From contig FQLW01000005.1 in the NCBI GenBank assembly GCA_900120415.1, positions 310,001-374,000 of the forward strand: a DNA stretch of 64,000 bases, written 5' to 3'. Within the stretch, counting starts at the first letter, position 1. Every line of letters starts with the position of its first letter. Below the pieces are notes generated by a model. The model was not told where the DNA came from, searched no databases, and saw only the letters and a program-made list of their open reading frames with translations. Origin of the DNA: Urmitella timonensis (lineage in GTDB: Bacteria > Actinomycetota > Actinomycetes > Actinomycetales > Actinomycetaceae). A program made the translations under genes and the position numbers. Shown here in pieces: positions 49,968 through 58,458 of the stretch.

Positions 49968-51157
49968 GTAACCTGCGGAGCCAAAGCAGCGTTCCATATT
50001 TAGGCATAATTCCAAATTCGTGGCAGATTGATAGAAACAAGCGCTTATTTGAACATTCGAAAAAGATAGTGGGCTCCAAATCGCATACCACTCAACTACT
50101 GTCACTCACCACCAAAGGAATTAGAAAAAAGGACATCCGAAGCGCTGAAGGAAAACTACCTTCAACTTTTGACACTTATCAACTTGTGCGAGAGAACCAG
50201 CTTGTCCTGTGCCTCTTTGATTTGGATCAGTCAGCGGTTTTTGCCGGGAGAAGCCCACATGATGGAATGATTTCACCCGCATACACAGTCTTAAACTGCA
50301 ATGAGCGAATAAGACCAGAATTCGCGGACTATTGGTTCACATACATATTCATGGGAAGAAAATACGCTTACTACGCGAAGAATCTTAGGTACACGATGAC
50401 CTGGGATGACTTCTCCCAGATGTTCACGCTGGTTCCTTCCCTAGATGAGCAAGACCGCATCGTCGAGTTCCTCGATGTGGAGACGACGAAGATTGACCAC
50501 CTCATCGCCAAGCAACGCAAACTGATCGATTTGGTAGAAGCGCGAGAAACCGCTCGGAGGAATCAAGCTCTTGATGCTGTCATCGGGACGCCGGTTCGTT
50601 TGAAATGGCTGCTTAGTCCATCCCGAACGCGAGCCTCCGGAAGTGAGGAAGTGCTCTCCGTTTACCGCGATTATGGTGTAATTCGAAAAGACTCTCGTAC
50701 AGATAATTTCAACAGAACACCTGAAGATGTATCGAACTACCTTGTTGTAAGGCCAGGTGACCTTGTAGTAAACAAAATGAAAGCATGGCAAGGATCCCTG
50801 GGGGTGTCAGAGTTTCATGGAATAGTTTCTGGCGATTACGAGGTTTTACGGCCTACAAATAAAGAAGTAGACCTTCGGTTCCTGCACTTTCTGTTAAGGT
50901 CTCGCCGATTGGTGAATGAGTACGCAATTCGCTCTAAGGGAATTCGCCCATCTCAGTGGCGTTTGTACTGGCAGGAATTATCAGAGATTGAAATTCCGCT
51001 ACCTCCCATCTCTACACAGAAAGCTGTTGCGGAATCAGTTGGCAACACTAAGGACGATCGCACCATACTAGCTGCCTGTGAGCACATGATCGAGCTTTTG
51101 CAGGAGCGCCGTTCCGCGTTGATTACGGCTGCGGTGACAGGGAAAATTGAGGTTTAA
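49964..51157 (+). CDS. hsdS: Type I restriction-modification specificity subunit
   Basis: A 397-residue subunit with two target-recognition domains (about 1-150 and 200-350), each followed by a conserved helical spacer: LVPSLDEQDRIVEFLDVETTKIDHLIAKQRKLIDLVEA and IPLPPISTQKAVAESV ... MIELLQERRSALITAAVTGKIEV. It determines the recognised DNA sequence. The target domains are more AT-rich than the surrounding hsdM and hsdR, as expected where recognition domains are exchanged by recombination. Confidence 0.93.
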   Translation: MSNLRSQSSVPYLGIIPNSWQIDRNKRLFEHSKKIVGSKSHTTQLLSLTTKGIRKKDIRSAEGKLPSTFDTYQLVRENQLVLCLFDLDQSAVFAGRSPHDGMISPAYTVLNCNERIRPEFADYWFTYIFMGRKYAYYAKNLRYTMTWDDFSQMFTLVPSLDEQDRIVEFLDVETTKIDHLIAKQRKLIDLVEARETARRNQALDAVIGTPVRLKWLLSPSRTRASGSEEVLSVYRDYGVIRKDSRTDNFNRTPEDVSNYLVVRPGDLVVNKMKAWQGSLGVSEFHGIVSGDYEVLRPTNKEVDLRFLHFLLRSRRLVNEYAIRSKGIRPSQWRLYWQELSEIEIPLPPISTQKAVAESVGNTKDDRTILAACEHMIELLQERRSALITAAVTGKIEV

Positions 51158-51168
51158 GGAGAACTATT

Positions 51169-54100
51169 ATGGGTGTTCAGCATGAGAAGAGTTTCGAGAC
51201 CGAGATCTGCGAGTACCTCGGCGCGCATGGCTGGCTCTATCAAGAAGGGTTTTCTGGTTATGACCAGGAGCTGGCTCTGATTCCGGAGGATGTTTTTGCG
51301 TGGCTCCAGGAGACGCAACCTGAGCAGTGGGCACGGGTCATGCCGGATAACGGCTCACCGGTGGAGACTGCTCTTGCACAGCGGTTGTTGGTGGATCGGC
51401 TTGTAAAGGAGCTAGACCAGCCGCTTGAACATGGTGGAGGTCTGCTTGCCGTGTTGCGCGGTGGATTCAGGAAGACTCCAGCGAAGTTTTTCATGTGTGC
51501 GTTCAAGCCTGCGACCTCGATGAACCCCGCGGCTCAGCAACACTACCAGGCAAACCGGCTCCGGGTTGTACGGCAGGTACATCATTCGGCGAAGCGCCCG
51601 CAGGATTCGATCGATCTGGTGTTCTTCGTCAACGGCCTACCGGTGGCTACCGCCGAGCTCAAGACGGACAACACACAGTCTATTGATGACGCGGTGCGTC
51701 AATACCGTCAAGATCGGTTGCCTCAAGGCGAACCGCTGCTCAAGTTCGGCTCCCGTGCGCTGGTGCATTTTGCGGTCTCTACTGACGAAATTCAGATGAC
51801 CACGAAGCTAGATGGTGCGAACACGGTGTTCTTGCCGTTTAACCTTGGCAATGATGGCGGTGCCGGTAATCCGGTCAACCCGAATGGCGCTGCCACTTCG
51901 TACCTGTGGGAGCGGGTGCTGCAGCGTGATAACTGGCTGCAGATTCTGGAAAGATTTGTGAACCTGCAGATTACTGAGAAGGTCGATCCAATCACTGGCA
52001 CTCGTTCGCGTAGTAGGCAGATGATCTTTCCGCGCTTCCACCAGTGGGAGGCCGTTACCAGCCTGCTGAGTGCTACCCGGAAGGAAGGGCCCGGGCACAA
52101 GTATTTGATCCAGCATTCCGCTGGTTCTGGCAAGACGAACTCAATTGCCTGGCTGGCGCACGGGCTGGCAAACCTACACAACGCTGACAATTCGAAAACA
52201 TTCGACTCGGTCATTGTGGTCACCGACCGCACCGTGCTTGATGACCAGCTTCAGAAGGCTATTAAGTCTATAGAGGGCACGAAGGGCGTGGTCGGTACTA
52301 TTAATGCCGATGAGGTACGCAAGGCTGCTGCCTCCTCGAAATCTGCGCTGCTGGCCCAGGAGCTTACTAGTGGCAAGTTGATCATTATTGTCACGTTGCA
52401 GACTTTCCCGTTCGTGCTTGACGCTCTCGCTGAGCAGGGTGGGCTCGCGGATAGAAAGTTCGCGGTGATTGCGGACGAAGCGCACTCATCACAGACTGGC
52501 ACGAGTGCGCAGAAGCTACGCCAAGTGCTTTCCCAAGCAGAAGTGGAAGCCGTCGAAGATGGTGGTGAAGTCAGCGTGGAGGATGTGCTTGCCGCTGAGA
52601 TGACGGCGCGTGCCGCCAGCCACAATATTTCGTTCTACGCCTTTACCGCCACACCGAAGGGTAAAACCCTGGAAATGTTTGGCCGTCCCGGGTCGGATGG
52701 TAAACCCGTACCTTTCCATGTTTACACCATGCAACAGGCCATTGAAGAAGGCTTTATCTTGGATGTGTTGCGCAACTACACCACGTACAAGACGGCTTTC
52801 CAACTCGCACAGAAAACCGGGACTGCCACGGGTGAAAATGAGCTGGTAGATGAGTCCACTGCTACGAAAGGACTTATGCGGTGGGTGAGCCTACACCCAA
52901 CGAATATCGCCCAGAAGGTACAGATCATAGTTGAGCATTTCCGTGAAAACGTCGCCCATCTGCTTGATGGGTATGCCAAGGCAATGGTGGTAACTTCGAG
53001 CCGCGCGGCAGCGTTGAAATACAAGATAGCGATTGATGCTTATATCGATAAACATGGCTATCAGCTCGGCACCCTCGTTGCTTTTTCCGGGAGCCTGACT
53101 TCTGAGCAGATTGAAGACACCGTCCCCGGCGTGCAAGAGCCGTACACCGAGGTGAATATGAATCCCGGCCTGCGTGGGCGGGGTATCCCACAAGCCTTCG
53201 CGGGTGGCCAATACCAGGTGCTAATCGTGGCAAACAAGTACCAAACTGGTTTCGACGAACCTCTCCTGTGTGCGATGTACGTTGACAAACGCCTCGATGG
53301 AATCGAAGCCGTCCAGACTCTGTCACGTCTGAACCGTATATTGCCATCGAAAGGCAAAGACGCCACGTTCATTCTTGATTTCGTCAACGATGCTGACACC
53401 ATCTTGGAGGCATTCCTGCCGTATTACCGTACCGCCGAGATCATTGAAACCACCGACCCAGATCAGGTACACGATCTCTCACGAAAACTTGAAATCTCAG
53501 AAATCTACACTAAGGACGAAGTTGATGCATTCGCTCAGGCATTTATCATCGAGAAGGCACACGGAAAACACACCGCACCACTAAAACAAGCTGCGGATAG
53601 GTTCAATGACCGTTATGTTGCAGCGGTAATCGATAAGAACAAGGCGGAAATTGCTGAGCTTGATTTGTTCCGCAAAGACGTTGGTTCTTTTGTGCGCCTG
53701 TATGATTTCTTGTCACAAATTGTTGACTACCAGGACACCGATCTGGCGAAGCTTGCGTTGTTTCTTCGCCTACTAAAACCTCGTTTGACTGGACGAAAAA
53801 CTCCAGAGGAGATTGATTTCACCAGTATCGAGTTGACTCACATCAAGCAGAGCCGAAAAAGCGAGGGTACTATCCCGCTCGTCGGCGAAGGTAACAAGCT
53901 CAAGCCCATGGGAGTTGGCGGTGGCCATTCGCGTGACCCGCACATGGTTGCGTGGGCAGAGATCCTCAACAACATCAATGCCCTGTTTGAGGATGAGGAC
54001 TTCGACCCTGGTTCAGTGGATTCCTGGGTACAAGGCGTGGTAACGATCCTCGTACAAAACGATGTAATCAAGGATCAGGTCAACGCGAATACCAAGGAAC

Positions 54101-54309
54101 AATTCCGAGAGTCTCAGACAATCGAAACTGCAATCCGTAACGCGGTTCTTGATCACGAAGATAACCAGAATGTCATAATGGAAAAGTTCTTTGAGAACCC
54201 ACAGCGACGCAACCAGATCATCAAAGAAATCTCCGACCTAGTTTTCTGGGAGATTCGACATCAAGCCAAGAAAGAGCACGCCGACGGTGTTATGAATGCA
54301 GAATCTTAG
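51169..54309 (+). CDS. hsdR: Type I restriction enzyme subunit R
   Basis: A 1046-residue translocating nuclease. The N-terminal nuclease motif is D-x-VFFVNGLPVATAELKTD (E163, K165). Walker A is SAGSGKT (317-323), DEAH box 436-439, then SF2 motifs FYAFTATPKGK, VIVANKYQTGFDEPLL and QTLSRLNRILPSKG. The C-terminal helical domain binds HsdM. It starts 11 bp after hsdS with GGAG. The system seems complete and active. It is the last gene of the operon. Confidence 0.93.
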   Translation: MGVQHEKSFETEICEYLGAHGWLYQEGFSGYDQELALIPEDVFAWLQETQPEQWARVMPDNGSPVETALAQRLLVDRLVKELDQPLEHGGGLLAVLRGGFRKTPAKFFMCAFKPATSMNPAAQQHYQANRLRVVRQVHHSAKRPQDSIDLVFFVNGLPVATAELKTDNTQSIDDAVRQYRQDRLPQGEPLLKFGSRALVHFAVSTDEIQMTTKLDGANTVFLPFNLGNDGGAGNPVNPNGAATSYLWERVLQRDNWLQILERFVNLQITEKVDPITGTRSRSRQMIFPRFHQWEAVTSLLSATRKEGPGHKYLIQHSAGSGKTNSIAWLAHGLANLHNADNSKTFDSVIVVTDRTVLDDQLQKAIKSIEGTKGVVGTINADEVRKAAASSKSALLAQELTSGKLIIIVTLQTFPFVLDALAEQGGLADRKFAVIADEAHSSQTGTSAQKLRQVLSQAEVEAVEDGGEVSVEDVLAAEMTARAASHNISFYAFTATPKGKTLEMFGRPGSDGKPVPFHVYTMQQAIEEGFILDVLRNYTTYKTAFQLAQKTGTATGENELVDESTATKGLMRWVSLHPTNIAQKVQIIVEHFRENVAHLLDGYAKAMVVTSSRAAALKYKIAIDAYIDKHGYQLGTLVAFSGSLTSEQIEDTVPGVQEPYTEVNMNPGLRGRGIPQAFAGGQYQVLIVANKYQTGFDEPLLCAMYVDKRLDGIEAVQTLSRLNRILPSKGKDATFILDFVNDADTILEAFLPYYRTAEIIETTDPDQVHDLSRKLEISEIYTKDEVDAFAQAFIIEKAHGKHTAPLKQAADRFNDRYVAAVIDKNKAEIAELDLFRKDVGSFVRLYDFLSQIVDYQDTDLAKLALFLRLLKPRLTGRKTPEEIDFTSIELTHIKQSRKSEGTIPLVGEGNKLKPMGVGGGHSRDPHMVAWAEILNNINALFEDEDFDPGSVDSWVQGVVTILVQNDVIKDQVNANTKEQFRESQTIETAIRNAVLDHEDNQNVIMEKFFENPQRRNQIIKEISDLVFWEIRHQAKKEHADGVMNAES

Positions 54310-54533
54310 TGGCTTGCGCAAAACAGTCTTCTGAGCGCTACACCTTAAGCAGTTCCTACACTTTTTAGCGGACGGAATACTTTTTAGCGGCTTAGACCAA
54401 GCATGCACCCGAGCACTAAAAATAGCATTAGGCACACTAATTGGGCGACTCCTGCATAGGGAAACAAGAGGATCAATAAAATAGAGAATCCTATGCTGAG
54501 CTGTTGAAATGGCTCTTCATTCAACATAAAAAT
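54310..54533. other. Intergenic segment between hsdR and tmRNA
   Basis: No firm gene. ACTTTTTAGCGG occurs twice (54360-54371 and 54379-54390). A minus-strand frame 54384-54527 could encode a 47-residue hydrophobic peptide (MLNEEPFQQLSIGFSILLIL), but it has no ribosome site and starts right behind the tmRNA terminator, so I do not call it. This gap marks the right edge of the foreign block. Confidence 0.35.
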
Positions 54534-54567
54534 AGGACGCTCACTTTGTATCAAAATGAGCGTCCTA
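54527..54567 (-). terminator. tmRNA terminator
   Basis: AGGACGCTCA pairs perfectly with TGAGCGTCCT (54534-54566 overall). On the minus strand it is followed by ATTTTTAT. It lies directly after the tmRNA 3' end. Confidence 0.85.
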
Positions 54568-54568
54568 A

Positions 54569-54943
54569 TGGTGGAGCCGCGGGGAATCGAACCCCGGTCC
54601 AACGAATCCAGCAGTAGTATTCTCCGTGCGCAGTTTGCATAGCGTATTTCTCAGTCCCAGCCTTACCTGCAAACAAGTGGCTGACAGGCTCAGTTACTAA
54701 AAAGTCGCTGTCGCCTCAGTAACCAAGGTGACAACCAGTGGCTTCTTAAACAACGCCAGAATCTAAAGCAGAAGCATCTTTAGGCTGACGGACTTTTAAA
54801 GGCTCGGCGCTTAGGCAGCCAGAGCGAAGTCAGTGCGGTTATGTTTAGCACTTATTTTTTCGTGAAGAACGTTATCGAGATGACCTCACATTCTCGGCAC
54901 GCTTCCCTACAATCAGTATCCGCTGTCGAAACCGATCGACCCC
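54569..54943 (-). ncRNA. ssrA: Transfer-messenger RNA
   Basis: A one-piece tmRNA, 375 nt including the encoded CCA. The 5' end GGGGTCG pairs with the 3' CGGCTCC before ACCA. The T-arm is CCGGGGTTCGATTCCCCG. The message frame reads GCT AAA CAT AAC CGC ACT GAC TTC GCT CTG GCT GCC TAA, giving a tag AKHNRTDFALAA after the resume region. It rescues stalled ribosomes. Its 3' end faces the defence island, a frequent integration site for mobile DNA. Confidence 0.95.
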
Positions 54944-55082
54944 TATTAATTTTATAAACACCCAACATCACTTATTAAACACTCAGTGTGAATGCTCTGA
55001 CCATTATTTCTATAAACCGATTTTTAGTCAAGAGAAATATGGCACGGAAAATGTAAATAGCCAACCGAACAACTGACTGGTG

Positions 55083-55943
55083 TTACGCCCCTAATAACGT
55101 GGCGCTCAGCATATAAACAGCTACTAGCAGCAGCAATATGGCAAACAGGAATGTCAAAGTAGTGGATTTGGCTTTGCGGGTTAAGCTAGCGCCAATCGGA
55201 CCTCCAATCATTGAGGCGAGGGCGAACGGCAGTACGCTCAGGTAATCAATCTGGATAGCGGTGCCCATTCTGGCAGCTAATCCTGCCATTGCAGCAATCA
55301 CCATCACCAATAGGGAAGTAGCCGATGCCTCTTTCATGTCGAAATGCATTATCAAAGTGAGGGCGGGTACTACCGCAAATCCTCCGCCTACCCCAAAGAA
55401 TCCGGTTAATACCCCGATAAGAGCGGCTGAAATAATAATAGTTATCCAGTGATGTAGGCGAGACTTGGAGCTGGGGGAGTTTTCATTTCCCTGGGAAGTT
55501 TTATTACAAACTTGCTGATTCCCATCCGTATTGGGGGACCTCATTTGTGGTTTCCCACCGGTCACATTCCCACCGGCCTCATTTTTTTCTTTAGCTGCCT
55601 TGTGAAACATTAATCCGGCAACTATTAGCAGCAGGGCAGAAAACAGATATATTAATAGCTTCGCTGAGACCAGAGAGTTTAGGAACGACCCTAAAAAAGA
55701 GCCGGTAATTGAAAGCACCCCAAATACTGCCCCTTGTTTCCAATGCACTTCTTTACGTCTGCCTATCAGGGCTATTAGGGAGGTCGCGCCCACGATTAGT
55801 AGCGAACCAGCGGCGGCATTATGGGGAGACTGTCCCAATAGATAGACCAGTATGGGAACCGAGAGGATTCCCCCTCCTGCCCCAAGTAGACCGACGATTA
55901 CGCCTACGCAGATTCCAATTACTGCCGGCAAAAGTAGGCTCAT
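55083..55943 (-). CDS. TSUP (TauE/SafE) family anion exporter
   Basis: A 286-residue membrane protein with about eight helices in two related halves (VIVGLLGAGGGILSVPILVYLLGQSPHNAAAGSLLIVG and GVLTGFFGVGGGFAVVPALTLIMHFDMKEASATSLLVM) separated by a charged, Asn/Ser-rich cytoplasmic loop. The family moves sulfite, sulfoacetate or similar anions. Its start overlaps the sulfatase-maturase stop (ATGA), so it is part of the sulfatase operon and may export sulfate or sulfite freed by the sulfatase. The substrate is inferred. Confidence 0.85.
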   Translation of the reverse strand: MSLLLPAVIGICVGVIVGLLGAGGGILSVPILVYLLGQSPHNAAAGSLLIVGATSLIALIGRRKEVHWKQGAVFGVLSITGSFLGSFLNSLVSAKLLIYLFSALLLIVAGLMFHKAAKEKNEAGGNVTGGKPQMRSPNTDGNQQVCNKTSQGNENSPSSKSRLHHWITIIISAALIGVLTGFFGVGGGFAVVPALTLIMHFDMKEASATSLLVMVIAAMAGLAARMGTAIQIDYLSVLPFALASMIGGPIGASLTRKAKSTTLTFLFAILLLLVAVYMLSATLLGA

Positions 55944-57304
55944 TGTCTTCTTCCTTTAATCAATGCTTCTTTCATAATATCTGCTGCTGGTCTACCGCTA
56001 GCTACTAGCGCAGCCATCTGCTGCAAGGTAGGGAAAATATTGCGATAGAAATAGTGATAACCAGGACATAAATAGTTTTGAGGCGGATCCAAAGGTGTGG
56101 AGTCCTCCAGTTGGTACGGATTTCGTCTAGTCGTGGCCGATTTGACTGCTTCTGGCGGTGATAGGCGTTTACTGTCTGAGGTGATAAAGCGATCTTTAGG
56201 ACAGCCCCCATAACAAAGTCGCAGGTATGGACAGTGTAGGCATTTTTGACTTAGCTGGCTCTTTTTCTTAGCGAATTCTTTAGCGCGTTCGGTATTAGCT
56301 AGGTTGAAAAAGTCTTTATCGCGCAGGTTTCCCAGTTTCCAATCTGGTTCTACCCAATGGTCACAGGCATAAACATCGGCGTTAAACTCTAAGGCGAAGT
56401 TGTTTCCACAACTTGGAGCATGTACGCAGTTGCTTATTTGCCCGAACATTGCGGCGAGAGCTGCGTCAAAATCTTGGACGAATACTTTTCCCACATCGTG
56501 ACGTAGCCATTCGTTGAATACCTCCAGCAGAAACACTCCGTATCTTTCTGGCTCTACACTACGAGAGGTAACCGCCTGACCTTGCTGCCTATATAGTATC
56601 CCTACCTTTTCGTTTGATAGATTACTGTCTTTTCTTGATCTCCAACCGGCTTCTGCCTGGGCTAAATCTTTGTCATTAACTCTTTCAACTATGGGGATGA
56701 ATTGAATAAAATCTGCCCCTAAAGAATCACGAAAATACTGGTAAACTTCCTGGCCATGGTCTTGGTTAGCGTGATGTATAGTGCATAAAATATTGCATTT
56801 GACTCCGTAGTTCTGGAGGTGTTCCCAGCCTTTTAACACCATATTTTGGGTGGGGCGACCAGCTCGGTTGACTCGATAGGTGTCATGATATTGTTCTGGT
56901 CCGTCAATGGAGATTCCCACCAGGAAATCGTTATCGAACAAAAACCTTGCCCATTCGGCATTTATCAGAGTGCCATTGGTTTGCAGGGCGTGTTTAACTA
57001 CTTGCCCAGGGCGTCGATATTTGTCACAAAGTTCTAGAGCTAATTTATAAAAATCTAGACCCCGTAACGTAGGTTCTCCGCCTTGCCACAGCATAGTTAC
57101 GTTTCCATCAGGCTGGGCTTGCAGGAAACGCTGAATATACAGTTCGAGAGTCGCTTCGCTCATTGTTTGCTGCCGTGCGTTGTACAGCAGCTCTTTAGAA
57201 AGGAAAAAACAATACTTACAGTCCAGGTTACAGGCAGCTCCGGTCGGTTTGGTCACTACTGCAAATGGTAGTTGCCGGTTTGAAAGTGTCTGAGGGTTAC
57301 TCAT
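55940..57304 (-). CDS. Anaerobic sulfatase-maturating enzyme (radical SAM, SPASM)
   Basis: A 454-residue enzyme that converts the active-site Cys (or Ser) of sulfatases to formylglycine without oxygen. Radical-SAM cluster C25-x3-C29-x2-C32 (GAACNLDCKYCFFLS), SAM site TMLWQGGEPTLRG, and a SPASM domain with Cys ligands for two more clusters (CVHAPSCGNNFALEFNADVYACDHWVEP, QKCLHCPYLRLCYGGCPKDR). Its partner sulfatase lies in the same operon. This suggests anaerobic life. Confidence 0.93.
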   Translation of the reverse strand: MSNPQTLSNRQLPFAVVTKPTGAACNLDCKYCFFLSKELLYNARQQTMSEATLELYIQRFLQAQPDGNVTMLWQGGEPTLRGLDFYKLALELCDKYRRPGQVVKHALQTNGTLINAEWARFLFDNDFLVGISIDGPEQYHDTYRVNRAGRPTQNMVLKGWEHLQNYGVKCNILCTIHHANQDHGQEVYQYFRDSLGADFIQFIPIVERVNDKDLAQAEAGWRSRKDSNLSNEKVGILYRQQGQAVTSRSVEPERYGVFLLEVFNEWLRHDVGKVFVQDFDAALAAMFGQISNCVHAPSCGNNFALEFNADVYACDHWVEPDWKLGNLRDKDFFNLANTERAKEFAKKKSQLSQKCLHCPYLRLCYGGCPKDRFITSDSKRLSPPEAVKSATTRRNPYQLEDSTPLDPPQNYLCPGYHYFYRNIFPTLQQMAALVASGRPAADIMKEALIKGRRQ

Positions 57305-57317
57305 AGATTTTACCTAT

Positions 57318-58427
57318 TTACTCTTCTCGTCTTCTTACAGCCAACTCGTTATAAACCGCTGCCACTGCCCCTAAGGCAACGTCACTATCAGCGAGCTTGG
57401 CGGTTACTATTTTGGGATTATGAAATAGGCGGGGAGCTACTGCTGCTGCTATTTGCTTCGACAGAGCCGGGATGGTGTCTATGAGTTCTCCCCCTAGAAC
57501 GATGGTTTTCGGATTATACAAGAGGGCTGCATATTCAATTCCTTGAGCAAGATAGGATAGTGCGCGCTGAAGAATATCTACGGTTTCGAGGTCGCCTGCC
57601 TGGGCTTTTTGAGCGAACTCGGTAAGGTTGCTAACTTTAGCTAAGCTGCACAGGGCGGGTACGCTAGTGAACTGTTCGAGGCATCCGGTGCGTCCACAAT
57701 AGCAGCGTAAGTCTTGCCCCGCGGCAGGAAGATGTCCCAGTTCACCTACGATTACTGGCGAACCGGTAGTAGCATTATCTACCGTAAAGCAGCAGCTGAC
57801 TCCGCTAGATATACGTATATATAGTTGCCTGTCTCCTTGGTCAGGTTGTGTTGATCGCGATTCCCCTAGCCCAGACATTTCTACTACGTTTTTAGTTACT
57901 GTCAGGCATTGCCAAAATTTGGATACTGTTTGTTCTACGCTGTTGGTTAGGTGAGGTGAGATGGGTTCGGGAATACCTACTCCCACTCCAGACAAAGAAG
58001 TTAAGTCGAGTTCTTTTAGTTTTGCGTTATCGCTGATTAACTGACAGATACTGGCTAGAGGTTCGGTCCAGTCAGAAAAAGAGCAGTAATCTTTACTAGA
58101 TTTATCGAGCACATTTCCGGCGCGATCCATAATGAGCGCAGTGGCGTTATTGCGGGCAATGTTGATCCCGATTGCGTGGCCGGTTTTTTCTCGTAAATAT
58201 AGGGTCTCACTTGGGCGGCCGCGAGGACGTAAAGGTGTTTCGTCCTCTGTTACTCCGGTAACGCTGGCAATACTATTAGTGTCAAAGAGCCTGGTGAGAG
58301 CGCGGCTTAGGGTTGGTCGCGATACTTTTAACGCTCTAGCTAGCTCCCTGCGAGAAGTGGGTGCTTGGCTTAGGTGCTTGACGATTCGGTTTTCTAATTC
58401 AAACGGATCGCTTAGCCGCGTTCTCAT
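57318..58427 (-). CDS. ROK-family transcriptional regulator
   Basis: A 369-residue regulator: winged helix-turn-helix (RELARALKVSRPTLSRALTRLFD) followed by a ROK domain with the zinc motif CYCGRTGCLEQF and GELGHLPAAGQDL. ROK repressors respond to sugars or amino sugars. Within the sulfatase operon it probably controls uptake and desulfation genes. A candidate dyad operator is seen at 61576-61599. Confidence 0.88.
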   Translation of the reverse strand: MRTRLSDPFELENRIVKHLSQAPTSRRELARALKVSRPTLSRALTRLFDTNSIASVTGVTEDETPLRPRGRPSETLYLREKTGHAIGINIARNNATALIMDRAGNVLDKSSKDYCSFSDWTEPLASICQLISDNAKLKELDLTSLSGVGVGIPEPISPHLTNSVEQTVSKFWQCLTVTKNVVEMSGLGESRSTQPDQGDRQLYIRISSGVSCCFTVDNATTGSPVIVGELGHLPAAGQDLRCYCGRTGCLEQFTSVPALCSLAKVSNLTEFAQKAQAGDLETVDILQRALSYLAQGIEYAALLYNPKTIVLGGELIDTIPALSKQIAAAVAPRLFHNPKIVTAKLADSDVALGAVAAVYNELAVRRREE

Positions 58428-58458
58428 CCAGGCTCCTTTCTAGTGTATTTATCTACTA

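Noticed and set aside
54384-54602. Small hydrophobic frame overlapping the tmRNA 3' end
   Set aside because: The longer form is tmRNA sequence, and the shorter form lacks a ribosome site and lies directly behind the terminator.
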